Source: Haplosporangium gracile
Taxonomy: Eukaryota; Mortierellomycota; Mortierellomycetes; Mortierellales; Mortierellaceae
DNA length: 16,499 bases
Reading direction: 5' to 3'
Assembly: GCA_015499985.1 (NCBI GenBank)
Contig: JAAAUF010000909.1
Span: 1 to 16,499 of the forward strand
Positions 7,801-16,499 of the stretch are shown in pieces. The notes under the pieces are model-generated. The model was not told where the DNA came from. It did no database searches and saw only the letters and a program-made list of their open reading frames with translations. The stretch's first letter is position 1; every line of letters starts with the position of its first letter. Position numbers and translations under genes: made by a program.

Positions 7801-10725
7801 TCTTTTTTCTCGTTTAAGTTTTTATACGACTTTACCTTTGGAGGCACTATCGCTTCTAGGATCAATGAACGAGTCAAGAAACCCTCTGACATGCTGACGA
7901 GTCGAGATCAGCAATCGACCCAGTTGAATGCTAACAATCCCTGACGCGTCCTGCGCTGCGCCGGCGCTGTTTAATGGATTGTTGCCACTGCTTGAATCAT
8001 CCGTCAGTTGAAGAAGTCGCTTCACGCTCGCAAATTTACGCATCGATATTCCTGGCAATGGTGAAGCTGGTTTGGAGCCGGCCTGCCGTCCCGCCAACGT
8101 CGATGATGAGATCGTTCCTGCCGTCATCATTCCCGATGATGAAAAGCCACTAGCGCCAGCAGCAGACACCATACCAACGCTGGCTGTGGTGTGGGCGGTG
8201 GCTGTGGTTGAGCCAGATGACTTGATTGAGGGATGTGTTGAAGAATAGAACCGGCGTTGATAGGAGCTGTCACCCGATTGTGGCTGTACCAACTGTCCGC
8301 GGAAGTGAGGCATGGGAAGCGTTTGAGCCGTGCGTCGAGGGCTCGAAAAGGTGGGGTTGGTTCTAGGCACACTCTCTGACAGCGTTTCTCGGACGGTTGT
8401 TATTATGGTCGCTGTTGTGGTTTCATTGTTGTGTTGATTGTGCTGCCGAAGCTGTTGCTGAGCTGCCCTCTGTTCCTGCGCCTCGTTTCCTCTTGTTCCA
8501 ACCACCCCTACTTCCATATTCCTCCCTTGTGACTGAACAAACTGTTGATGTTGTTGTTGCCCTTGTTGCACTTGTCGGCTCTGATGTGAGTGTTGGTGAA
8601 GATGATGTTGGTGTTGGTTTGGTTGAAGGAACGATCCAAGCGAGTTCGTTGGAAAGGCACGGTCAAAGGGCGCAAAGGAGTCTGATCCAACAGGAGGCGA
8701 AAGAATAAGCGGCCGTTTGTTGGGTCCGTATGTCTTGGGGATGTCCAGCGCCGAAATTTCATCTTGTCTCGTCCTGCCGGTCACGCCAGGTCCGGAGCCA
8801 GATCCAGATCTCGATCCGACAGGTCCAGTACCTTTCGCCAATTCAAAATGCTCTCGCTGTAGCCACCACTGGCGGTCTTCAGATTGTTCCAATAGCCGAG
8901 ACCGGAGAGAGTCTTCTTCTGTTTGCGACGATCCAGGAGAGGGTTGAGAGATAAGGTGCTCCCCCATCCAGAGATCAGACGGCAAGGAGCTCGAGTAGGA
9001 AAAAACATGTGGACTCGTTGGGATGGCTGTTGACATCGATGCTGTTGTCGCTGAAGCGCTTAATACTGCCATGGTCATGGGTGCATCCTGCGACGACTGT
9101 CGTTGGTGAAAGGTCGCCTGAGTCGTCAATTGACCACCGCCGCTACTACTTCCGCCTCTATGACCGCCACCGCCACTACCTCCGCTCCCGAGACCTGTGA
9201 ATTGATTGGCGCGACCTCGCTTCCGCCTCGGACTCCATTCGAGAGAAGACTTTCGTGCGTTTGAGGACACGTAAGCCTCGTTGTCGAGGGCAGTAGTGGG
9301 TGTTTCAGAGGGGTACGATGAAGAGGGATTTGGAGACGACAAAAAGTAAGGGGAGACAGACGAAAGAGTTCTTGCACGATGTCGTTGGAAAGATGCGCTA
9401 GGAGAGGGCGAAAGAGTTGACGCAGAAGCAACCGCAGAAGAAAACGCAGCGGATGATCGGGGAAGGTACGGTTGCGCGGAAAAGAAAGCGGAAGAGGAGA
9501 GTGAGGAGGAATAAGACGGGTTGGCTGAATGCGAAGAAGGGGAGGAAGAAGATGGTAAGGATGCATGCCGGTATGGTGGTTGGTTTGATTGGGGTTGGAG
9601 TTGAGATCGTTGCTGTTGCTGCTGCTGGCGTCGATATTGCTGATGGTGTGGGGGAAGTTGTTGTGCATTCAAGGTCGATTCGAAATCTTGCCCACGCCCG
9701 ATCGGTCCATGGGTATGTTGTTGTTGAGTTGCACCATTATGCAAGCTGACCCTTGGACCGCGTCCTTCCTGCGTCTGCGAGTTAAAAGTATGCTGTGGTT
9801 GATAGTGCTGTTGTTGTAGGTGTCGTTGCTCAAGGTTATTATAATACTCCCGTTGTGTTTGATGATGCGACGGAGACGATCCAGTATGCCGCCGCTGCTG
9901 TTGATGCTGCTGCTCCATATGTTGCATATGTTGTTGCTGCTGATCTTGCCGTTGGATCGAATTGTGTGCAGTTGGGAGAGATGAGTAAGCAGGCGAGAAC
10001 TGGGTATGCTGTGAATAAGCATGGTTGGATCGGGACAAATCATCATCGTACTGGTCTCGGAGCGGGGTATTGTGATGATGGTGACGATGGCGCTGCTCCT
10101 GCTGTTGTTGTTGTTGGGCTGAGTGGCCGTCTATTGTTTGGGAAAACAGTCGATTCTGGTGTTGATGTTCGTTATGGTTCTCATCATGATCAAAGCTATC
10201 GTCTTGATCCTGGCCATGTCCGTTGTAGTGCGATGATAATGAGGAGGATGATCTCGCATGCCGACGATGCAGCGGCTGTTGTTGTTGCTCTGGATGACTA
10301 GCATGGGTTGGATATGGATGCTGCGGGTGGGCAAATGAAGGAGCCGTCTCGCTATACTGCCGATCCCGTTGAGAGGAAGGGGAGGACATGGACGGTTGAT
10401 CTGGATGATAGTATTGAAATGTTTGTGAATGGTCTGGGGTATGTTGCAGCTGTTGTTGGTGGTGCTGTTGATGGTAATGTTGTTGTTGTTGAAAAAGGTG
10501 CGGAGAGGAAGAAGATATGGTATGGTCGGCAATTGATATCCGATCTGGCGGGAAAGTGGCCTGTCGAAAGGGTGGTTGTGCAGGGTCGTCCCTGTCTGTC
10601 CCAGGTCGAAAGTGTGGCTGGGTTGTCGGGAGGGATGGATATGAGGAGGATCGGAAGAGAGGGTGGGCGACAGATTCTGGGTCCTCTGAGTTGCCTGATG
10701 ACCCAAGGTGAGGACGAAGGTGCAT
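1856..10725 (-). CDS. Giant fusion: Gln-rich region plus N6-adenine DNA methyltransferase (Eco57I/type IIG-like)
   Basis: Five exons join in frame: 10725-7836, 7602-5344, 5246-5207, 5091-3973 and 3848-1856. They total 8,301 bases, or 2,766 residues plus TGA. Every junction is GT-AG with matching phase, and the intron at 5247-5343 carries a perfect TACTAAC branch site. Residues 1-963 are low-complexity and Gln/His/Ser-rich, with a basic RRKRGR at 500-505. From about residue 1170 comes a helical region and then the full motif order of a gamma-class adenine methylase: GQFYTP (1358-1363), DPCLGVSTFL (1411-1420, SAM binding), WGIELD (1458-1463), RSDTL (D1526), NPPY (1564-1567, catalytic), and MIT-x-SQWL (1714-1721, restored only by splicing out two introns). 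A target-recognition-like region follows (FLTLLNSTTLQFF 2164-2176, KIPFQ 2198-2202). The expected reaction is SAM-dependent methylation of adenine N6 in DNA; the target is unknown. I see no nuclease. The methylase call is strong; joining exon 1 to it is likely but needs transcript proof. The ATG at 10725 has a good context (ACAACCATGC). Confidence 0.82.
2245..2410 (-). other. C-terminal helical segment after the linker
   Basis: After roughly 370 residues of Ser/Thr/Pro-rich linker, residues about 2583-2638 become non-repetitive and helical (CDRILRAIERAV, then QWAVDQYGYMLYGIRPKF). The YGYMLYG part recalls the short Tyr-x-Leu-Tyr-Gly segment often found at the C-terminal end of type IIG-like methylases, where it closes the recognition region. 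That match is by eye and could be chance. The last 110 residues return to Pro/Ser-rich sequence. Confidence 0.4.
2924..2983 (-). repeat. Six-base minisatellite encoding Thr-Asp repeats
   Basis: About ten imperfect copies of a six-base unit (ACGGAT, ACCGAT, ACAGAT and similar on the minus strand) lie inside exon 5 of the methylase gene. They encode a Thr-Asp repeat at about residues 2392-2411, with two units degraded to Thr-Asn and Thr-Phe. The tract falls in the disordered linker, so its copy number may vary between strains without harming the fold. Confidence 0.75.
3849..3972 (-). other. Intron 4 of the methylase gene
   Basis: The donor GTGAGT and the acceptor TGTGTAG bound 124 bases, with a TATTAAC branch-like element upstream of the acceptor. 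Joining GG to G makes a Gly codon, so the protein reads STNQCG then ADVPEKIVHP. The C-terminal end of exon 4 and the start of exon 5 together resemble the target-recognition part of type IIG-like methylases. Confidence 0.8.
5092..5343 (-). other. Introns 2 and 3 flanking a 40-base exon inside a conserved motif
   Basis: Intron 2 is 5343-5247 (GTGAGT to TATAG, 97 bases, with TACTAAC). Intron 3 is 5206-5092 (GTATGT to TGCAG, 115 bases). The 40-base exon between them (5246-5207) encodes SQWLTLEFAVKL. Only splicing both introns restores the usual methylase sequence after the Ile-Thr of exon 2 and the Arg-Ala-Trp-Leu that follows. This is strong internal support for the gene model. Confidence 0.88.
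5344..6600 (-). other. Catalytic core of the adenine methylase (exon 2 part)
   Basis: This stretch encodes the SAM-binding and catalytic motifs in gamma-class order. GQFYTP is at bases 6421-6404, the Asp-Pro of motif I starts at 6262, the motif II acidic Glu is at 6112, the motif III Asp is at 5917, and the NPPY Asn is at 5803. All key residues are intact. Two low-complexity insertions interrupt the fold: a His/Gln-rich segment between motifs II and III (about 6035-5945, residues 1488-1518), and a segment of about 120 residues, Ala-rich then Ser/acidic, between NPPY and the next conserved strand (QAYGYFVWFA, about residue 1688). Bacterial relatives are much tighter there. Confidence 0.85.
7603..7835 (-). 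other. Intron 1 of the methylase gene, joining the Gln-rich exon to the catalytic part
   Basis: The donor is G|GTAAAG at 7835 and the acceptor is CTGTAG|TT ending at 7603, giving 233 bases. A TTAAC branch-like element lies about a dozen bases before the acceptor. The phase-1 end of exon 1 (one base, G) joins the two bases TT of exon 2 to make a Val codon, and the frame continues with DINAVHPNLERV without a stop. Exon 2 is open upstream of its first ATG back to this acceptor, which argues for a coding exon upstream. Confidence 0.7.
7836..10725 (-). other. Exon 1: Gln/His/Ser-rich disordered N-terminal region with NLS-like motif
   Basis: This exon encodes residues 1-963 of the large protein. 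Gln and His runs fill about residues 76-400 and again about 698-770, a Ser-rich part lies between, and a Gly-rich patch sits at about 509-535. The basic cluster RRKRGR (residues 500-505, bases 9228-9211) looks like a monopartite nuclear localisation signal. The last 80 residues change character to helical, non-repetitive sequence (for example RKFASVKRLLQL and IQLGRLLISTRQHVRGFLDS), which runs on naturally into exon 2. No known DNA-binding domain is visible. Gln-rich tracts of this kind occur in fungal transcription and chromatin proteins, but that is an analogy only. If the exon is not spliced to exon 2, its frame stops at TAA 7824-7822, five codons after the splice site. Confidence 0.7.
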
Positions 10726-11515
10726 GGTTGTAGTTGTATGTGTAAGTGTAAGGATAAGTGTGCCTTTTTTTGTGTCTGGGCGAAATAAAGAAGCGAGAGA
10801 GTATGTGTGTGTATGAGGGGGCGAACGACCTGATCGACGACGATCGATGGATTGGTAAGGAAAGAGAAGGGGAGAGAGAGAAGGAGAGAGGGGAGGAAGT
10901 GGCAGAGAGAGAGGAAGAGAGAGAGAGAGAGAGAGAGAAAGGATGACTATAAAAGAAAAGTAGGAACGGAAATGAACTAGCAATGCTGACCAAATACAAA
11001 GATGTAGGACGTCGAAATGGAAGGAAGGGACTGAATCGTATTTAACCAAAAGAATATTAAATAATACCAAGGGGGGAAAGGGAGGGAAAAAGGGAAGAGA
11101 GGGGATGGGAAAAGGAAGGATGAAGAATATTGCAGTGGGAAGGAAGGAGAGAAAGGAAAAGATGGAAAGAAAACGAAGATGGGATGAAAGGAAAAGCAAA
11201 TGAAAAACAGCAACAATAAAAGAAAAGAAAACAAAAACAAACAGCGACAATAACAACAACATAAACAACAACAGCAGCGGCGGCAAAAAAAAACCGAATC
11301 TGTGGATGTGACAAAAGGGAGAGTTCGCGCGCGAAGTGGAGAGAGAGTGAGCGAGGATGAGTGGAAACAAAAACTAGACTTGCTCTGACAGAAAAAAGGG
11401 AGAGAGGGAGAGAGAGGGGAAGGGGAGAGACGAGGTGGGGTGAGGAGAGCGAGAAAAAAGGAAAAGAGAAGAAAAACAAAAGGGTCCAGTGGGCGAGACT
11501 ATTCATCTGCTGCAA
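10726..11515 (-). promoter_or_regulatory. CT-rich leader/promoter region of the methylase gene
   Basis: On the minus strand this stretch is dominated by C and T, including an alternating CT tract at about 10917-10938 and further CT-rich blocks at about 11340-11440. It ends in the good start context before 10725. Part is probably 5' untranslated region and part promoter; the boundary cannot be read. The frame of the gene stays open upstream to 11370, but the translation is repetitive Leu/Ser/Phe/Pro and is more likely an effect of the CT bias. Confidence 0.5.
10917..10938. repeat. (GA)n microsatellite
   Basis: About eleven uninterrupted GA dinucleotides, within a wider GA-rich block (about 10860-10940), lie in the leader/promoter region of the methylase gene. 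Confidence 0.85.
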
Positions 11516-13188
11516 AAGAGCGTGAACGTCAAAAACAACAAAAACTGGTTAGGCGGGAAAAGTAAAAAGAAATAAAAAAAAAAAAAGGTGAAAAGGGGAA
11601 GGGGGTTGCGGATAACGATGAAGGCGGAAAATAAGACCACGGGAGTGATGATGAATGATTGGGAAAGAGAAGGAAAAGTGCGAGACTGAGAAAGGGTAGA
11701 AAGAGAAAGTTGAGAAATATAATATTAAAAAAAATAATGAATTGGATCGAAAATGTCAAAATCGAATTGACTTGATTGGTACAAGTGGAGTGGGGTGGAG
11801 AGTGAGTGGCAAAGGGCAGATGGAGGAGGTGGAAGGTGAGTGACGGAGGACAGACGACAACAGGGGGGAAAAGGCAAGGAAAAGAGAGTCCAGGGGCAGC
11901 AGAGAGAAGAAGGGAGTTGACGTACGGATAGAATTAAATAGAACAATGAAAAATGAGGAAGTGGAAGTGGTGGCATAGTACAATGGATGTAACATGAACA
12001 TGAGGGAAAGATCAGCTATGAGTGGCCATGATGAGAGGGGCGTGGATCCATGGATCCATGGGGATCGTCCTTTGTCCCCTTGTTGTTGTTGTTCTTGTTG
12101 AGCTAATAAGACTGCGACGAGACGGAGACATTACGAGACATGAGAAACAAGGGTCCTCTTCCTCAAATGATGAGCGGGTTTTGGTTTTTATTTCTTTTGT
12201 TTTTTTTTATTCCTGTCCTGAACTTCAGATGCGAAAGTGGTCCAGACCTGCAGTTCACAAACGAACGAGGGGGAAAGAGGGAAGAGAAAGAACAGGTACA
12301 CAGAACTAGCACGTTTTAACTGCACACGCACGCGCACCTAAACACACTCGACGCAAAACAAAAAGAAGCATCAGATATCGCACACATACACAAAAATAAA
12401 AGCTAATGCTTCTTTTGTTCCCTCATTTGTCTTCCCTTTTATCCACCATTGTCTTCCCTTCGCTCAATTGTCGTGCTGTGTGCTGTGCAGTGGCCATAGC
12501 CATGTGGGACAAATGCTCTTCTCCTCGCCCTCTCCCTGTGCCTCTCTTCTCGCATTCACCCATCTCGCATCATTACGCTCTACCAAAGAACTAGCGCAAC
12601 ACATACCCCAACAATAACAATTAGCAAAGCCTGGGCGCAGACAGGCAGGCCAACGGACCGTTGTGAGCCAATTTTTTTTCTTTTTTTTTGCTAGGAATGG
12701 GGAATAAGCAAAGATAAAAATGGAATCTTGCGCGGACAACAAACCCTGACAAAGCTGTGTATGCAACTGTGCAACACTCTGTGGCCATGTGCCTGTCTAT
12801 GCTTTTGATTTTATCATTCCATGACTCCATGCAACCCTTTTCTATTTTATTTTTTTTATTTCTTCTTTCTGTCTTTTCCTTTTCGGCCAAATGGCAAAGC
12901 CGTGCTATGTCAACTCTTTCGCACATTTCTTTTTCTTCATCGCTTTCATTTTTATCTGATTAGAAAGCGATTCTCGCGCTACGCCAATATTTTGTTTTCT
13001 GACTGCGCAACATCTCCGCTTTCGTTCACTCACTATTAAGCTTGAAATCCCCTTCTACTCGATTCCCTATTCCCTCTCATCATTCTCTGTGGCCTTCCCT
13101 TCTGTTGTCTTCTCGATTCATTTCTTTCCTCGTTATCATTTGTATTCTTTTCGTTTCGTTTCTTTTTTGACATGAACTGAATCGCTGT
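11516..13188. other. Intergenic region without a supportable gene
   Basis: This long stretch lies between the methylase leader and the 3' end of the LYS9-type gene. Up to about 12000 it is A/G-rich on the plus strand; from 12400 it is more T/C-rich. Open frames of 60 to 100 codons occur but are low-complexity or hydrophobic runs without family features. I find no tRNA-like B box, no rRNA and no transposon ends. It may hold the distal promoter of the methylase gene and the 3' region of the lysine gene. Confidence 0.5.
12043..12058. repeat. 16-base perfect palindrome with tandem GGATCCAT
   Basis: TGGATCCATGGATCCA reads the same on both strands and contains two tandem GGATCCAT units (12044-12051 and 12052-12059). 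It stands alone in noncoding DNA. It could be a chance element or a dimeric protein-binding site. Confidence 0.6.
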
Positions 13189-13194
13189 TTTATT
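13189..13194 (-). terminator. AATAAA polyadenylation signal of the LYS9-type gene
   Basis: An exact AATAAA hexamer lies on the minus strand about 38 bases after the TAA stop of the LYS9-type gene, in an A/T-rich stretch. The spacing is normal for a fungal 3' end. Confidence 0.5.
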
Positions 13195-13231
13195 AATATG
13201 AAAGGTGCGTGTGTACAAGATGTTATTTTTT

Positions 13232-16200
13232 TTACAGGATCTCCTCGTGGCAGACAACACCCTCGGCCTCAATACCCTTGATCAGAGGATCGTTGATGTC
13301 TGCAGACATGGGCGCCAAGACACCGGGGGTACGGATAACGCCATCCAAGACCAACTGGGTCGCAACACCGCAGGGCATACCGACCAAACGAGCCATTGCC
13401 GAAGCGCCCTCGGGGTTGCCGTATTCCAGAATAGTCGACGTGCGGGTTTGCTATCGTCAGGAATATAGGGTATAAGTCAGAGAGTTGGGGGAAGGTAGGG
13501 TGGAAAAATAGAGCAAAAGGAAAAAATTGTCAGCGACTACTCGTTTGAGACATGAAATAAACGTGGGGGGAGGGGGGGCTTTAAGCATAACAGCAAACAA
13601 ATAAAAAGAACCACGTTCCAGAACACGAAAGCCGGCCATGGTAGATTTTGTTTTGTTTTCTATCCCTTTACTGCTCCCCCTATTTTTGTTGCAAACAAGT
13701 CGTCTTCACACTTCCTAATTGCCTCCTTCCCAAAATGCATGTCCTTACCTTAGTGCCGTCCTTGAGCTCAACTTCGAACTTGTGCTGGAGCATGACCATA
13801 TCACGCTCACCCTTGCCGTACATCATCTTCTCCTCAAGAGTCGCGCACAAGGTATCGAGGTAGTTGCCACGGCGAGTCACAGGAGTTGTCGAGAACATAC
13901 CCAACCTAATATTTCATGGATTTGCAAGAAAATCCATGTCAATTGACGAGAAGAACAAACAATGTTTGTGACACTGCGTCCGTTGGCAGGCCACACGCAT
14001 TTCGATAGTGTCCTATTGTTGTTGAAGTAGTTGATGTTACTTACCACTTCATGCCCTTGATGATGCGATCGACATCATCTCCCTTGACGGACGACTTTTC
14101 CTTGATCAACTCGACAAGGTCACTAGAAGAAAAATAATAGACAGAAGGCGCCCTTGTTTTAGTCACCAATGCTCCGTGTGATCGGTCCTGAGTTTTCATT
14201 GTCCGATACATGTCCATCTTGTCAAAAGTTCCCATGTCGGGGCACTTACGCCTCAGCGTTGCTGGAAGAGTCGAGACGCTTAGCAACAACGTCGTTCTAG
14301 AAAAGAAAAGAACGAAGATACATAAAAAAAAAAATTAGAAATCGAGGGAAGACACTTGCAAAAAGTAAATCGTCAAGTACTACTTTTTTTTTTCTCACGG
14401 TCCATCCATCCAGCAAAAAACATGCTCCATCTCACTTACCCAGGCGATCTCGGAGGCATCAGCAGCCAAAAAGTCCTGAGCAGAATCATCCAAGAAGCCA
14501 ATATCGACCAAAGTCTTAACAAACTCGGGGAATCCAGCATAACGCAAGGTACCACGGAGGATGGTATGGGCCTCAGGGATGTTGTAGCGCTCCTTGTAAG
14601 GGGAAGAGTCACGGTTGGGGTAGCCGACAAAGGCGAAGGCAGGGTAGATGGGGATGGGCTTGGCAGAGTTCATGAGGTCGTTGCCAGAGTACTCGACAAT
14701 CTCGCCGTTCTCGTAGAATTTGGCGTTGTTCTTGAGAGCGAGGAGGACTCCGCGGGAGGACCAAGAGAACTTGTAGCCGAGGGGGTTGTTGGAGGCCTCG
14801 GGGGCGGGGAGTCCACCGCAGTAGGACAAGAACGAAAGAACCTACAGGAAAATTGGGGGAGGGAGATTAGGATACTATTGACTCATTGGACCAGATTCCC
14901 TTCCTGTGTGCTTTGTTCCCTGAAGTGCGCATAGTGGATTAAGCATGATGTTGACAATTACCTTTCCACCCTCGGCATGGACCTCGTTGATGGTCTTGAG
15001 GGCATAAAGGTGATCAACACCGGGGTCAACACCAATCTCGTTCATAACAACAACACCAGCAGCCTTGGCACTATCAATTCAAAGCAACGATGTCAATTGA
15101 ATATTAGATGCATGTCCAAAATATATAAGGCAACCATTGAAAACAACATCATCCGATTAATGTAACTTACGCTTCATCGTAGGCCATCATGGCGGGGGAG
15201 ACATAGGAGGTGGTGACGACGTTGGTCTTGGACTTGATGGCAGACTTGATGACCTGGGCGTGGTAGGTGTAGGGAATCAAGGAGATGACAACGTCGTGCT
15301 CGGCAATGGCGGCATCCAGAGCAACCTCATCGTTGACATCCAAGGAAACGGCAGTGGTATTGGTGTAACCACCGGCGAGCTCCTGAGCAATGGCGAGACG
15401 TCTGGCAGCTACATGATTCGGAGAGAAAGTATATGAGGAAGAATGGAGGGGTAAGAGTGTTAGTGTGGTTCTAGTCAACCTGGGTCACCGATCCAAGATG
15501 GATATCGATGAGATAATTTGTCCAAGGGTACTGTTTTCTCCCTCCAAATTAGAGCAGTTCCCATCTAGCTAGTTCTCATCCCCGAGTTATGACGATAAGT
15601 ACGCCCGCCTCCAGTTTTGAAAAGAGGGATAGATAATGGTCAAGAGAAAATCAGGCCAAACTCCCCCTCACACCCACGGCCCTCCTTTCGGACAAGCGGA
15701 TCGATCGTGACAAGGTTTAAAAGTCAAGATTTTTTTCTTTAAAAGAGCAAGGCTGACTGACTGACAGTGGCACATCTTGATTTGATCCCCAAGATAATCG
15801 ACACCACCCGCTCACACTCACACTCACACGGCTAATTTTCTTATTTCCGTTCGATGCCTTTCTTGGGTGAATGTATTGTGTGAGTGAATGAATCATCCAA
15901 ACCATGTATTCTGTGTATCTCCATGATCCCATTTCCCCACGCACTCTTACATCCCAGTCACCATGTTCCTAGTACACCTTTTTTTTTCAATGCGCATATT
16001 TCCCTCGAGCCCACGGTACTTGATGTTTCGAACTCATCCCATCTCATTGATCATGAATACGCCACCAAAAAGCACCTCGATCTCTAGATAATCAGCCTTT
16101 TTTTTTTTTTGTCTTATACTCTCCCACAGTCTTTTTTTGAGTGCATCTCGACAAGAATGGGTAAAGCGACACGTTACCGATGGTGAGCTTGTTCTCGGGA

Positions 16201-16432
16201 CGACGGCAGAGGTACTCAACGCAGGGCTCGGCGACGAAACCCGATCCGAGGAGCAAAATCTTCCTATAAATGTGGGAACAGCAGCAGCAGCGCGACAAAG
16301 CAATGGTACAATCGATGGTAAGCGAGAGGGAAGAGAGTGTGTGTTTACGCGTTGATAGAAGAGAAGAAAGCATCGAGTAGAGCAAGAACAGGATGTGACA
16401 AAGAGGCGACGGTGACATTACTTGGTGGCCAT
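13232..16432 (-). CDS. LYS9: Saccharopine dehydrogenase (NADP+, L-glutamate-forming)
   Basis: Nine exons join in frame: 16432-16422, 16263-16178, 15408-15171, 15070-14962, 14841-14440, 14296-14250, 14122-14045, 13905-13749 and 13450-13232. They total 1,347 bases, or 448 residues, close to yeast Lys9 (446). All introns are GT-AG with matching phase. The protein opens with a Rossmann fold (GSGFVAEP at 10-17), then VVISLIPYTYH, MNEIGVDPGVDHLY (121-134), SYCGGLPAPE (154-163) and GYKFSWSSRG (170-179), all hallmarks of saccharopine reductase. The family enzyme condenses alpha-aminoadipate semialdehyde with glutamate, using NADPH, to give saccharopine in the fungal lysine pathway; in yeast it is cytosolic. 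The C-terminus (LAPMSADINDPLIKGI) also matches. The first exon is only 11 bases (Met-Ala-Thr plus part of Lys). No break or missing key residue is seen. Confidence 0.96.
15409..16177 (-). other. Large intron 2 of the LYS9-type gene
   Basis: At 769 bases this intron is far longer than the other seven (about 100 to 300 bases). The donor is GTAACG and the acceptor ATGTAG. It contains T runs, a CA/CT-rich patch around 15815-15830, and no coding signal that I can support. A regulatory or noncoding RNA content is possible but nothing shows it. Confidence 0.75.
16264..16421 (-). other. Intron 1 of the LYS9-type gene after an 11-base start exon
   Basis: The donor GTAATG follows only 11 coding bases, and the acceptor is TTTATAG. 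Splicing gives MATKKILLLGSGF, which matches the N-terminus expected for the family. The start exon was placed because the in-frame sequence upstream of 16263 in exon 2 has no suitable ATG that would keep the Rossmann strand intact. Confidence 0.82.
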
Positions 16433-16499
16433 TGTGATGTGTGATTTGGTGTGTGTGGAGAAAATGGAGGAAGGAGAGGTGAGGTGAGAGAAAAAAAAA
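16433..16499 (-). promoter_or_regulatory. 5' leader of the LYS9-type gene, cut by the window edge
   Basis: On the minus strand the 67 bases before the ATG are rich in C, T and A, ending in ACAATGG around the start codon, a good context. The promoter proper lies outside the window. Confidence 0.4.

Noticed and set aside
9795..10733. Plus-strand frames rich in Val, Ala and Asp opposite the Gln-rich exon
   Set aside because: They arise as the complement of CAG/CAA/CAT codon runs; there is no sign of an independent gene.
10726..11370. Open frame extending the methylase protein by 215 residues of Ser/Leu/Phe/Pro runs
   Set aside because: The sequence is a CT-rich tract that stays open by base bias; the ATG at 10725 has a good context and begins protein-like sequence.
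11529..12001. Minus-strand hydrophobic open frames in the intergenic region
   Set aside because: They are Phe/Leu/Ser/Pro runs produced by CT-rich DNA, with no membrane-protein family pattern and no supporting splice structure.
12000..12100. Possible CRISPR or insertion-sequence repeat around the GGATCCAT units
   Set aside because: There are only two eight-base copies, no spacers, no transposase and no terminal repeats, and the genome is eukaryotic.

Overview
The window is nuclear DNA from a fungus. It holds a complete alpha-aminoadipate-pathway lysine gene (LYS9-type saccharopine dehydrogenase) broken by eight GT-AG introns, a DUF1279/FAM210 mitochondrial membrane protein gene, and one very large intron-bearing gene. 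Short introns with yeast-like branch sites (a perfect TACTAAC in one), CT-rich leaders and long Gln/Ser/His-rich protein tracts fit an early-diverging lineage such as Mucoromycota, perhaps Mortierellomycotina. That placement is an inference from style, not a database result.

Layout. 1-788: no supportable gene; the end is a CT-rich promoter/leader. 789-1640 (+): single-exon DUF1279/FAM210-like mitochondrial protein. 1641-1855: short convergent intergenic gap. 1856-10725 (-): a five-exon gene that I reconstruct as one 2,766-residue protein. Its exon 1 gives about 960 residues of Gln/His/Ser-rich sequence with a basic, NLS-like RRKRGR. Exons 2-5 carry a complete gamma-class N6-adenine DNA methyltransferase of the Eco57I/type IIG/PglX kind (GQFYTP, DPxxGxSTFL, WGIELD, NPPY, then a target-recognition-like region), followed by a long disordered linker and a C-terminal helical segment. 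10726-11515: purine-rich on the plus strand (CT-rich leader/promoter on the minus strand). 11516-13188: noncoding, little to report. 13232-16432 (-): nine-exon LYS9-type gene of 448 residues. 16433-16499: its 5' leader, cut by the window edge.

The item of most interest is the large gene: a restriction-modification-type adenine methylase, not an MT-A70-family enzyme, that is split by spliceosomal introns, expanded with eukaryotic low-complexity insertions, lacks any nuclease I can see, and appears fused to a glutamine-rich NLS-bearing region. If the model holds, it is a domesticated, probably nuclear, DNA (or other nucleic acid) adenine methylase in a fungus. The other genes are ordinary housekeeping genes and show no functional link to it.
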